Source: Chryseobacterium indologenes (GTDB lineage Bacteria; Bacteroidota; Bacteroidia; Flavobacteriales; Weeksellaceae). From it: a stretch of 64,000 nucleotides of DNA. This document shows, piece after piece, positions 1 through 7,493 of this stretch. The notes beneath the pieces are model-generated. The model saw only the letters and a program-made list of their open reading frames with translations, had not been told where the DNA came from and did no database searches. How positions within the stretch are numbered: position 1 is the stretch's first letter; each line of letters opens with the position of its first letter. The position numbers and the translations under genes were made by a program. The stretch spans positions 62,001 through 126,000 of the forward strand of contig LAZY01000022.1 of NCBI GenBank assembly GCA_001013295.1, read 5' to 3'.

Positions 1-239
1 ATGATCTGAGTATGCTGCAGAGCCAGGCCAGAAGATTCTATCTGGATTATCCGATGGGAGATGATCACATCAACGTAAAAACCTTATTCGGACAGCTTCA
101 TCCTGTTGTAAGGAAAAGCGTAGGAATGAACAGAGCTTTGGGGGAATTGGGATTCACACTGGAAGGTACCCATCACAGAGGCGTGGATGATGCAAAAAAT
201 ATTGCCAAGATTTTGCATTGGTGTCTGAAGAATTATTAA
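1..239 (+). CDS. 3'-5' exonuclease, DEDDh type (5'-truncated)
   Basis: Only the C-terminal part is present; the frame is open to the window edge. The readable 78 residues end with HHRGVDDAKNIAKIL, which matches the third exonuclease motif of DEDDh nucleases (H, then DA five residues later). These enzymes remove nucleotides from 3' ends of DNA or RNA using two metal ions. The first acidic motif (DxE) lies outside the window, so the subfamily (KapD-like, epsilon-like or RNase T-like) cannot be fixed. A terminator hairpin follows 27 bases after the stop, so this gene ends its transcript. Confidence 0.75.
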   Translation, partial: DLSMLQSQARRFYLDYPMGDDHINVKTLFGQLHPVVRKSVGMNRALGELGFTLEGTHHRGVDDAKNIAKILHWCLKNY

Positions 240-265
240 ACTTTCCCAATCAGATCAACAAAAAG

Positions 266-297
266 GAGACTGTTTCAGTATTGAAATAGTCTCTTTT
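266..297 (+). terminator. Rho-independent terminator after the exonuclease gene
   Basis: A 12-bp stem (266-277 with 282-293, one G-T pair) with a 4-base loop is followed by TTTT. It separates the rightward exonuclease gene from the leftward hydrolase operon. Confidence 0.75.
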
Positions 298-376
298 ATA
301 TTTAAAATTAAAAGGATTCATATCATTAATAGTTTCCATCATTAAACACCGAATTTATAAAATCGATAAAATAAGT

Positions 377-1261
377 TTACCCTTTTTGATTGAGAATAAG
401 TTCACAGATATATCTGAATAATTCCTCAGGAATAGAATGCCCCATTCCTTTCTGCAGAACAAATTCAGCACCGGGAATGGTATCTGCAATATCTTTTCCG
501 CATTCCGGAGGGAAAACCAGATCATCCGCTCCATGAATAACCAGAGTGGGAGCCTTTATTTTTTTCAACATCTCAGGATCATAGCGATAAGAACCCATTG
601 CCAGAAGCTGCCGGATGATACCATTTCTGGTCTTTGAACGAAGAAGTTCCTCCTCAATCAAAGAGGTTTCCAGGTGTGGTTCAAATGGATAACCGGTACC
701 TGATATTTTTTCAGCAAAAAACAGTTTCTCCTGAAAATATTTTTCTCTTTCAAGGTTGGGATCTGCCGGAGGTTTCATCATCATTCCCAGTATTTCAGGA
801 TGGGTAGGCTGTAACCCTGGATTTAAAGAAGTTGACATAATAATAGTCAGCGTTAAAACTCTTTCAGGAAAATAGGAGCCCAGCAATTGGGTAATAATTC
901 CTCCCATAGAACGACCAGCAAAATGAGCCTTGTCAATGTGAAGATAATCCAGCAGGCCAATAACATCTTTTGCCATATCCATCAGAGCATAAGGAATATC
1001 TTCAGGCTTCAGGCCAGAGAATAATTCCTCTATATTTCCATTAAGATCAATTTCTTTTCCGGGAATATATACAGAAGATCCGGAATCTCTGTTGTCAAAA
1101 CGGATTACTTTAAAGCCTTTATCCACAAATAATTGACAGAAACGGTTTTCCCAACGAATCATATGGCTTCCCAACCCTGAAATCAAAACAATAGTCTCTG
1201 TATTTTCTTCTCCAAATATCTCGTAGCATACCTCTATATCTCCTATTCTTACTGTTGCCAT
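377..1261 (-). CDS. alpha/beta hydrolase
   Basis: 294 residues, the usual size of the single-domain alpha/beta hydrolase fold. The nucleophile elbow is GRSMGG near residue 117, with Ser as nucleophile. An acid sits in HGADDLVFPP near residue 245 and the catalytic His in GMGHSIP near residue 273. The oxyanion region near residue 28 reads LISGLGSHMIRW. The substrate cannot be told from sequence; proteins of this type include esterases and haloperoxidase-like enzymes. It is the last gene of a leftward four-gene set headed by a MarR regulator, starting only 6 bases after the preceding gene, so it is probably controlled by that regulator. Confidence 0.85.
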   Translation of the reverse strand: MATVRIGDIEVCYEIFGEENTETIVLISGLGSHMIRWENRFCQLFVDKGFKVIRFDNRDSGSSVYIPGKEIDLNGNIEELFSGLKPEDIPYALMDMAKDVIGLLDYLHIDKAHFAGRSMGGIITQLLGSYFPERVLTLTIIMSTSLNPGLQPTHPEILGMMMKPPADPNLEREKYFQEKLFFAEKISGTGYPFEPHLETSLIEEELLRSKTRNGIIRQLLAMGSYRYDPEMLKKIKAPTLVIHGADDLVFPPECGKDIADTIPGAEFVLQKGMGHSIPEELFRYICELILNQKG

Positions 1262-1267
1262 CTGATT

Positions 1268-1699
1268 TTATTTTTTGTATAATATTATTTCTTCCAGGGG
1301 CAAAAGCCTCGAATCTTCTACAGCAGCAATTCTGTGCCCCATGATTTTTATATACGCTTCATTCTTTTCGAAACTGAAAAAATCGTTGACACTTTTTTGC
1401 CTGATCAGCATGCAGATGTCCCAGTATTCATGATCCGGACCAATTAAAAACTGATCTCCTTTTCCGATAAATAAAATCTCTCCGCCACTTTCTCTTAAAA
1501 AAGGCTCAGTCTCTCTGATATACGTAAAATAAGCATCCCAGCCGCTGATTTTTTCAGAAGGCTGAAGATCCGGATATTGTGAATAATCTGCTTCTTTTTT
1601 TAATCGAATAAGATTCATATTGATCACGGAGCCTTCAATGTTTTTCATAAACAGATGTTTTCCTGCTTCAAAAGTAGGAGACAAATAATTCTGTGACAT
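1268..1699 (-). CDS. DUF1330-like protein
   Basis: 143 residues from the ATG at 1699. A longer frame reaches to 1801 but would overlap the upstream gene, and the shorter start lies 4 bases after that gene's stop. The protein looks like a small ferredoxin-like alpha/beta-barrel protein of the DUF1330/EthD kind: YFTYIRETEPFLRESGGEILF followed by an acidic GPDHEYWDICMLIR strand. That assignment rests on overall pattern, not on a catalytic motif. It lies between the GIY-YIG-like gene and the hydrolase gene in a tight operon. Confidence 0.6.
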   Translation of the reverse strand: MSQNYLSPTFEAGKHLFMKNIEGSVINMNLIRLKKEADYSQYPDLQPSEKISGWDAYFTYIRETEPFLRESGGEILFIGKGDQFLIGPDHEYWDICMLIRQKSVNDFFSFEKNEAYIKIMGHRIAAVEDSRLLPLEEIILYKK

Positions 1700-1703
1700 T
1701 GCT

Positions 1704-2042
1704 TCAGTATATTTCGATTGATGCCCCGGAAGTATAAGACTGTTCAGCCTTTTGTATTTCCTGACGATAGTTGATGTATTGGTTTTCCTGTTTCGGAACA
1801 ATTACGGCAAACTCAAAAGTAAAAGAATCACTCCCAAGCTCTGCCCAGTCTTTTTGCAGTTGCACATTCGTAAATAATCCACCATTAAGCATAAACTTCA
1901 TTTTATTTACCAGAGCCTCGAGATTTAGAGAGCTTTGAATGTATTGCTTTCCATTAGTAATATTCTTCAGAGAAAGGACTCCCATTGTTATTGTATGACT
2001 TTTAGCCTTTTCTCTAAGCTGTTGTTTTAATGCATTTTTCAT
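1704..2042 (-). CDS. small GIY-YIG-like protein
   Basis: 112 residues. The stretch GVLSLKNITNGKQYIQSS followed by LQKDWAELGSDSFTFE resembles the compact GIY-YIG family proteins common in Bacteroidota (GxYxIxNxxNGKxYIGSS, then LQxDWxxxGxxxFxFE). The signature is degraded: GIY reads GVL and YIG reads YIQ. The catalytic Arg and Glu of the nuclease family are not clear either, so it may bind nucleic acid without cutting it. It begins 7 bases after the MarR gene and is surely cotranscribed with it. Confidence 0.7.
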   Translation of the reverse strand: MKNALKQQLREKAKSHTITMGVLSLKNITNGKQYIQSSLNLEALVNKMKFMLNGGLFTNVQLQKDWAELGSDSFTFEFAVIVPKQENQYINYRQEIQKAEQSYTSGASIEIY

Positions 2043-2049
2043 ATCATTT

Positions 2050-2475
2050 TTATTGTATATTTCCTCCGAGTTCAGATAAAAACTGACTTACGGTCTGCAG
2101 AGATTTGCTCTTTTTTGCTGGCAGAATCTCTTTTGTAATGCTTTCAGCACTTGTCTGTGCTTCTTCAAATATTTTTTTCCCGACCTCAGTAATGACTACA
2201 TAGCTCACTCTGGCGTCTCTTTTATTAATTTCCCTGGCTACCAAACCTATTTTTTCCAGCGGGTTCAACAACCGGGTAATTCCTGAAGCAGTAAGACCGA
2301 TCTTTTCTGCAAGGTCTATCCTTCGCATCTTACTTTCAGAAGAGGTGCTGAGGATATAAAGAATCACAAAATCATTGAAGCCAAGCCCGTGCACACTCAG
2401 CGAATCAAACTTTCTGGAAATCACAGATTGAAGTTTATTGAGGTTGATTAAAAATAATAATTCAGAACTAATCAT
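2050..2475 (-). CDS. MarR family transcriptional regulator
   Basis: 141 residues with the MarR winged-helix layout. The recognition helix is around residues 50-75 (RRIDLAEKIGLTASGITRLLNPLEKIGLVARE) and the wing contains DARVSYVVITEVG. The dimerising helices are at the ends. It heads a leftward operon with the GIY-YIG-like, DUF1330-like and hydrolase genes. An imperfect 18-bp dyad lies just upstream, between the predicted -7 box and the start codon, a usual place for autorepression. The ligand is unknown; MarR proteins often sense phenolics or oxidants. Confidence 0.88.
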   Translation of the reverse strand: MISSELLFLINLNKLQSVISRKFDSLSVHGLGFNDFVILYILSTSSESKMRRIDLAEKIGLTASGITRLLNPLEKIGLVAREINKRDARVSYVVITEVGKKIFEEAQTSAESITKEILPAKKSKSLQTVSQFLSELGGNIQ

Positions 2476-2482
2476 TGATTTA

Positions 2483-2519
2483 TATTTGAGTTGTCAAGTA
2501 TTTTTGTTTTGCAAATATA
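2483..2519 (-). promoter_or_regulatory. promoter and operator-like dyad of the MarR operon
   Basis: Read on the minus strand, a TATATTTG box (2519-2512) fits the Bacteroidota -7 consensus TAnnTTTG. Downstream of it at 2500-2483 is an imperfect dyad, TACTTGACAACTCAAATA, matching in six of nine positions, which is typical of MarR sites. Its position over the predicted transcript start suggests repression by the adjacent MarR protein. No binding data are implied. Confidence 0.5.
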
Positions 2520-2624
2520 TAAATTTTAATGAATTAAGTTATTGGATTAAGATAAAATTTAAATCATTTTAAAATTGAATTGCCTGTTGAAAATATAAAT
2601 TTTCTTCAGTACTTTTAAGACATC

Positions 2625-4883
2625 ATGAAAACAAGAATCTTATACACCACAAGAAATCAGAAAGCAATACTCGAAGAAAAGAGTCTCCATGAGCAGGTGA
2701 GCTATCTTAAACATATCTATGTGGATGAAGTTTTGAAGAAAACAGAGTTATGGGTCAGACAGCATCTGGACTCTGTTACAATTTATCCTGACTTAGAAGA
2801 AAAAACCTCAGACGAAGAAATTCTTTTAACCAATGCTTTTTTGAGAAGCGTTCGGATTATCCGGATTGAAAACAACGGAGCCTATAAACTTGTTCAGGAT
2901 AAAAATTATAAAAATTTTCTTCTTGTGAAAGAAGAAATCTATCTCTCAGATTTTGATGACCGGAAAATAGTATCTTATAGTGTTAACCAGTATGGAACGG
3001 AGCTGAAAAAATACATATATCCGAAAGAAGGAGGCTACCATGAATTTATTTATTCTGATGGCAGGAGACCCTATCTTGATAAAGGAACCTTTATAAAGAA
3101 GATCAGTGAAGTTTTAACGGAAAACAAGAGTTCTGTTTCTCCGGATTATTACTTGAGTTTTTCCCCGTTTTTCCCTTCCGGAGAAGAACTGGAACTGGAA
3201 ACCGTACGGTACTTTTCCTTTTATGAAGATAAAGAAATCACATTTCAGGAAGCCTTTTTCGAAAGGGAGTTTAATAAGAAAGTATATATAAAAGATCAGC
3301 TTCAGAGAATCGATACTTTCAAAAGGCTTACCATGAATCAAAGGGAGTATTTTATTTATGATAACCGCTCGTTTGAGTTCCCGAAAGAGGATCTGAACTA
3401 TCTTATAGATGTACATTATCTAAGAGAAGAAAAAAACGGCTTTAAAAAGTGGGAGATTATAAGATACAAAAAAAATGAAACGGGAGTAAATAAAAGAGAA
3501 ATCTGGATAATGGATGCAAAGGGAAAATGTATATTTTATGAAGAAATAGACGACAGTACCGGAAACATCAAACGAACCCGTAAATTCCCGGAATTTCAGG
3601 GAGCGGAAAGTTCTGCTTCAACTTATTTTGAATATATTGATGGGAAGCTTACTACAGAAGGTATTGATTTGTACGATGATTGGGGAAGTGATTACTACAG
3701 CGTAGATCAGATGCATCTGGACGGTTTTTTTGAATCAGACTATGGAAAGTATTTTTTATCCGCCGATCCGAAAATTCCGGAAGTTGGCCATCCGGTAACA
3801 GCAACCATCTATAAAAACCACCTGAATGAAGAGATCCCTGAAAAAGAAGTAAAAGGACTCTATGAATATTCTGAAGAAATCTATGAGGGAAAAAGATTAA
3901 TAAAAAAGAGAAAGTATACAGCGCATTCCGGTAAGGATCTGAAGGATCAGAAATATAAAATCCTTACTTCATCTTATTATGACGATATAAAAGAGGTTCC
4001 TGATCTCGAAACTTTTAATGATAGTTCTGATAAAATTTATTACAACAGAAGATCAATAAATCATTATATTCTCTATGATTTTATTACAAGGGACTATTGG
4101 GAAGGGAGAACGGCAGAATTTTCAGGAACTGTCGTATATGATAATTATTACAGAACCGTATCTGAAGAGGTATACAATGCTGCCTCAAAACAACTGATCT
4201 CAGGAACCAAAACATTGTATGAGCAGGTATCACCTTTGCTGGGAAATAAATATATGACAGTAAATTTTAACAGGAATGAAGAAGTAGAGAGCTACATTGA
4301 TAATCGGTTTGCTTTTGATGAGTATGTTTCTAAAGAAAAATTTGAAAATAAAAATGCGGGTAATGATGGGATCTCTCATGAATATTATAAAAGTCTGAAA
4401 GAGCTTGTGCCGGAAAATCCAGCGTTTCCGTTTTTTGATTTTACCGTAAGCAAACTATTGTATATCAATGAAACTGAAGGAGAAAGTGAAATGACCCTTC
4501 TGATGTCAGATTCAAAAATTAAAATAGCCAGTGAAGAATATGTAACATTTCATTTTCTAACCAAAGAAGAGTCATTAGAAAGTTACCTGAAAATGATTCC
4601 GGACTTGAAACTAAAATTTTATATGTATTTCTACAACGTCAGCAAAAGAGAAAATACCATTGAAACTGATTTTTTCGGACTCGGAATTAAAGCTCATTTT
4701 TCAATAGATTTGAATACCAGGGAAATAGATTGTCATGTCATCAATGCTTCTGTGGAAAACATAAGTTTTAGAAAAGTAGCGTCTGTCAGGAATACGGATC
4801 TGTATCGTTTTTATGAAAATGAAAGAAGGATTTTTGTTAACTTTTATTCAGAACTGCTGATAGACCTCCTGTTAAAAGCATAA
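2625..4883 (+). CDS. large hypothetical protein, unrecognised
   Basis: 752 residues with no signal peptide and no convincing membrane segment. It is rich in charged and aromatic residues. The middle part (about residues 70-550) has many short beta-strand-like stretches of the form YxxxDGxxxY and YDNYYRTVSEEVY, giving an impression of repeated WG/MORN-like strands, but no spacing is regular enough to name a repeat family. The C-terminal part (about 590-750) looks like a separate alpha/beta domain. It lies upstream of the two DUF6493 genes and the SWIM gene on the same strand, 84 bases away, and could be transcribed with them. Function unknown. Confidence 0.7.
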   Translation: MKTRILYTTRNQKAILEEKSLHEQVSYLKHIYVDEVLKKTELWVRQHLDSVTIYPDLEEKTSDEEILLTNAFLRSVRIIRIENNGAYKLVQDKNYKNFLLVKEEIYLSDFDDRKIVSYSVNQYGTELKKYIYPKEGGYHEFIYSDGRRPYLDKGTFIKKISEVLTENKSSVSPDYYLSFSPFFPSGEELELETVRYFSFYEDKEITFQEAFFEREFNKKVYIKDQLQRIDTFKRLTMNQREYFIYDNRSFEFPKEDLNYLIDVHYLREEKNGFKKWEIIRYKKNETGVNKREIWIMDAKGKCIFYEEIDDSTGNIKRTRKFPEFQGAESSASTYFEYIDGKLTTEGIDLYDDWGSDYYSVDQMHLDGFFESDYGKYFLSADPKIPEVGHPVTATIYKNHLNEEIPEKEVKGLYEYSEEIYEGKRLIKKRKYTAHSGKDLKDQKYKILTSSYYDDIKEVPDLETFNDSSDKIYYNRRSINHYILYDFITRDYWEGRTAEFSGTVVYDNYYRTVSEEVYNAASKQLISGTKTLYEQVSPLLGNKYMTVNFNRNEEVESYIDNRFAFDEYVSKEKFENKNAGNDGISHEYYKSLKELVPENPAFPFFDFTVSKLLYINETEGESEMTLLMSDSKIKIASEEYVTFHFLTKEESLESYLKMIPDLKLKFYMYFYNVSKRENTIETDFFGLGIKAHFSIDLNTREIDCHVINASVENISFRKVASVRNTDLYRFYENERRIFVNFYSELLIDLLLKA

Positions 4884-4967
4884 AGTTTTGTTAAAAAATT
4901 CACTTTTGAGGGATAATTTTTACCCTGTAGGTCATTTTTTGTTATTTTAGCCAACAAGAATGAATCT

Positions 4968-7493
4968 ATGCTAATTGAGGACGAGTTTAAGACCATTTAT
5001 TTAAACTATAGAATCAAGGAAATTGTTCCTTTTCTTATAAAGCTTACACCAAAAGATAAGAAAGAAGTTGTCGCTCTTTTAAAAAAATATATGAATAAAG
5101 AATGGGGGCACAACAATATCTCTGTGTTGGCGGCTTTAGCCTGTTCTAAAACCAGGGCCGAATACGAAAACCTAAGTCCCGGGTATTATGCAATGCCTAC
5201 CGCTCAGGTTGAAGAGTTATTTCAATCCTATACTCCGGACTGGCTTGGAGAATGCTATTCATTTTTCAATAATTTTGATTATCTGAAAGCTTTGGAATGG
5301 GAGCGCAAAGGCTACCTTAAATTAAATGATGAAATAACTGCATCTCTACTTTCATCATCATGGGCTCCTGAGCATACTGCAGAAGAAATTCTATTGACAT
5401 ACCCGGTTACTTTAGAATCCCATATCTGGCTTCTATTCCAATATGAGTCGGATATTCTCTATGGCAGAAGAAACTGGAAAGAACATTTGAAAAATCTTGC
5501 CACAAGCCATAAAATAGATAGATCCAGACTTTTAAAATCAAGTCTTAAAGCCATTAATTTTAATTTTTCGAAAGAACATAATACGTGGTTTCTGGAGCTT
5601 TTTACCTATCTGGAACCCACCAATGAAGAAATTCTGAAATGGCAGGATGATTTGTTTATGATTTTTCATTCAACACAGACTTCGCTATTTCCGGGTGTAT
5701 TAAAAATAGTCAGCCAGGTTCTCACAGAAAAAGAATTTAAAACAGAAGATTTTCTACAGGTTTCATCGTCTGTGATGACACTTCCTGTCAAAAATATAAT
5801 AAATGCATTGTTGTCGGCTTTAGAGAAAACAGCTAAAGCAAACAATGCTTTTCATGAAAATATCTGTCTCCTTCTGATGCCGGTTTTTCTGAATAAAGAC
5901 AAAGCACTTCAGACAAAAGGAGCAAAGATCATCGCTAAATACGGAAACCCGGAGTCAGAGAAAATACGTTCCGAATTACAAGTGTATGCAGGATCACTTC
6001 TTTCTGATGCAGAAAGCTTGCTGGAGAAATTTTTCACCGGGCAGGAAAAGTCTGACAATTCGGGATCACAAAATTACGAGGTGGTTTCATGGTATTTGCC
6101 TGAACCTATCACTCCCATTCAGACCATTGATGATTTTATATTTTTTGCGCCACAGGTTTTCAGTAATCCTACAACCTATTATTTTGACCAGTTTCTGGAA
6201 GCATTGGTTAACTTCAACAGCGAGTTTGATGAAGATCATTTGAGTAAACTTGAACCTGCTTTCAAAGCTGCACTGAAAACAAAAGGAACAGGAGGGCTCC
6301 GTCATTTATTAGCAACTTTTTTTATCAGTTATGGTCTTTTAAAACAAAAAGAAAGATCACAGATATTGCTTCAGGCAGAATCAGAATTTCCCAGCTTGGA
6401 AAACTGGTGCGAGAAAAAGACTCCTTTGGTTTTTCAGGCGTATCACAAGCTTCTCTCAGGAATTTTTGAAATGCTGAAACAGAATATAAAGCTTCCACTT
6501 CTCTCCGTACCTGATCATAGTCCTTGCTGGATAACAACAAAGAATCTTGTGGATAAACTGAAAACGTATCAGCAGCAGAATGAAATGCCGACTCCTTTTG
6601 ATCTGCAGATGGCTATACTTCGGGTACAAAAAGAAAATCTGAATGAAGCTGAGCAGTATGCAAAAGAACAGCTGGATAAAAAATACGCTGAACTTCTGGA
6701 ACCTGTTTTCAATCCGGATTATTTCAGAGAAAAATATGACAATGTATATCTGGATGGTAACTTCGACTGGTCATTCAGTTATAAAAAAGTTTATAAATGG
6801 AATATTACAGAGGAAATTCCTGAGGTATTGGTGAGCGTCGGTAATAAAAAAGAGCTTCCGGAAAATGCAGATTTTCTCGATTATATATTCAACTCTTATC
6901 ATGGTGTTTATGATGATGATCTGATTTCTATTTTGTATACAGTACCTTCTTTTTCAGGCTCTGTTGTTGCAAAAAAATATGGGGAAAATTTATCGAGATC
7001 TGATTATCAGTATGATATAAAAGGTAATGTGAGCTTTCTTGATGCATGGATGAAGCTGAGTCTACCTTTTCAGTCGGTACACTATTTATTCCTGTCTGCG
7101 GGACTGTTTAATAAAAACAGGACGTTTTCTGGTATGGCTTTTGAAGCCTTAGTAAACAAGGTAGTTTCGGATGATTTTGAGGTTCGGGAGCTGGGAACAA
7201 TGATCGGTAAAAAGATCAGTTTCGGATGGGCTCCGGCCAAAAGATTTACAGACGGACTGTCTGGCTTTATCAATTTGAGTTCCAGACACAACCTTGCTTT
7301 TGAAAAACTGCTGGCGGCCATTCTTACAGCAGTGCAAAAACCGGTGTTTAATCTGAAGAAACTACTGGAACTCTACGATGAGTTACTGAATCAGAATCAG
7401 TCTGTACCGGACGAAACTCTCTCAGAGTTGCTTAAAGAGTGGGAAAAAGAAAATAACCTGAAAAAAATTATACATCAAATTGAGAACAGATGA
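4968..7493 (+). CDS. DUF6493 family protein (first copy)
   Basis: 841 residues, predicted soluble and mainly helical, resembling a HEAT-like solenoid. It is a paralogue of the next gene. Shared signatures are an N-terminal IVPFLIKLTPKDKKEVV, a central SVPDHSPCWITTKNLVDKL, an L-x-WAPxKRxTDG segment near residue 755, and a C-terminal LLELYDELLNQNQ with LKEWEKENNLKKI. The family is found in Bacteroidota and related groups and its biochemical role is not known. Its stop overlaps the start of the second copy by four bases (ATGA), so translation is coupled. With the SWIM-domain gene it forms an operon resembling the yeh-type vWA/MoxR/SWIM neighbourhoods, although no MoxR ATPase is seen here. Confidence 0.8.
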   Translation: MLIEDEFKTIYLNYRIKEIVPFLIKLTPKDKKEVVALLKKYMNKEWGHNNISVLAALACSKTRAEYENLSPGYYAMPTAQVEELFQSYTPDWLGECYSFFNNFDYLKALEWERKGYLKLNDEITASLLSSSWAPEHTAEEILLTYPVTLESHIWLLFQYESDILYGRRNWKEHLKNLATSHKIDRSRLLKSSLKAINFNFSKEHNTWFLELFTYLEPTNEEILKWQDDLFMIFHSTQTSLFPGVLKIVSQVLTEKEFKTEDFLQVSSSVMTLPVKNIINALLSALEKTAKANNAFHENICLLLMPVFLNKDKALQTKGAKIIAKYGNPESEKIRSELQVYAGSLLSDAESLLEKFFTGQEKSDNSGSQNYEVVSWYLPEPITPIQTIDDFIFFAPQVFSNPTTYYFDQFLEALVNFNSEFDEDHLSKLEPAFKAALKTKGTGGLRHLLATFFISYGLLKQKERSQILLQAESEFPSLENWCEKKTPLVFQAYHKLLSGIFEMLKQNIKLPLLSVPDHSPCWITTKNLVDKLKTYQQQNEMPTPFDLQMAILRVQKENLNEAEQYAKEQLDKKYAELLEPVFNPDYFREKYDNVYLDGNFDWSFSYKKVYKWNITEEIPEVLVSVGNKKELPENADFLDYIFNSYHGVYDDDLISILYTVPSFSGSVVAKKYGENLSRSDYQYDIKGNVSFLDAWMKLSLPFQSVHYLFLSAGLFNKNRTFSGMAFEALVNKVVSDDFEVRELGTMIGKKISFGWAPAKRFTDGLSGFINLSSRHNLAFEKLLAAILTAVQKPVFNLKKLLELYDELLNQNQSVPDETLSELLKEWEKENNLKKIIHQIENR

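Noticed and set aside
1268..1801. Longer 177-residue form of the DUF1330-like protein
   Set aside because: The extra N-terminus overlaps the GIY-YIG-like gene; the start at 1699 gives normal operon spacing.
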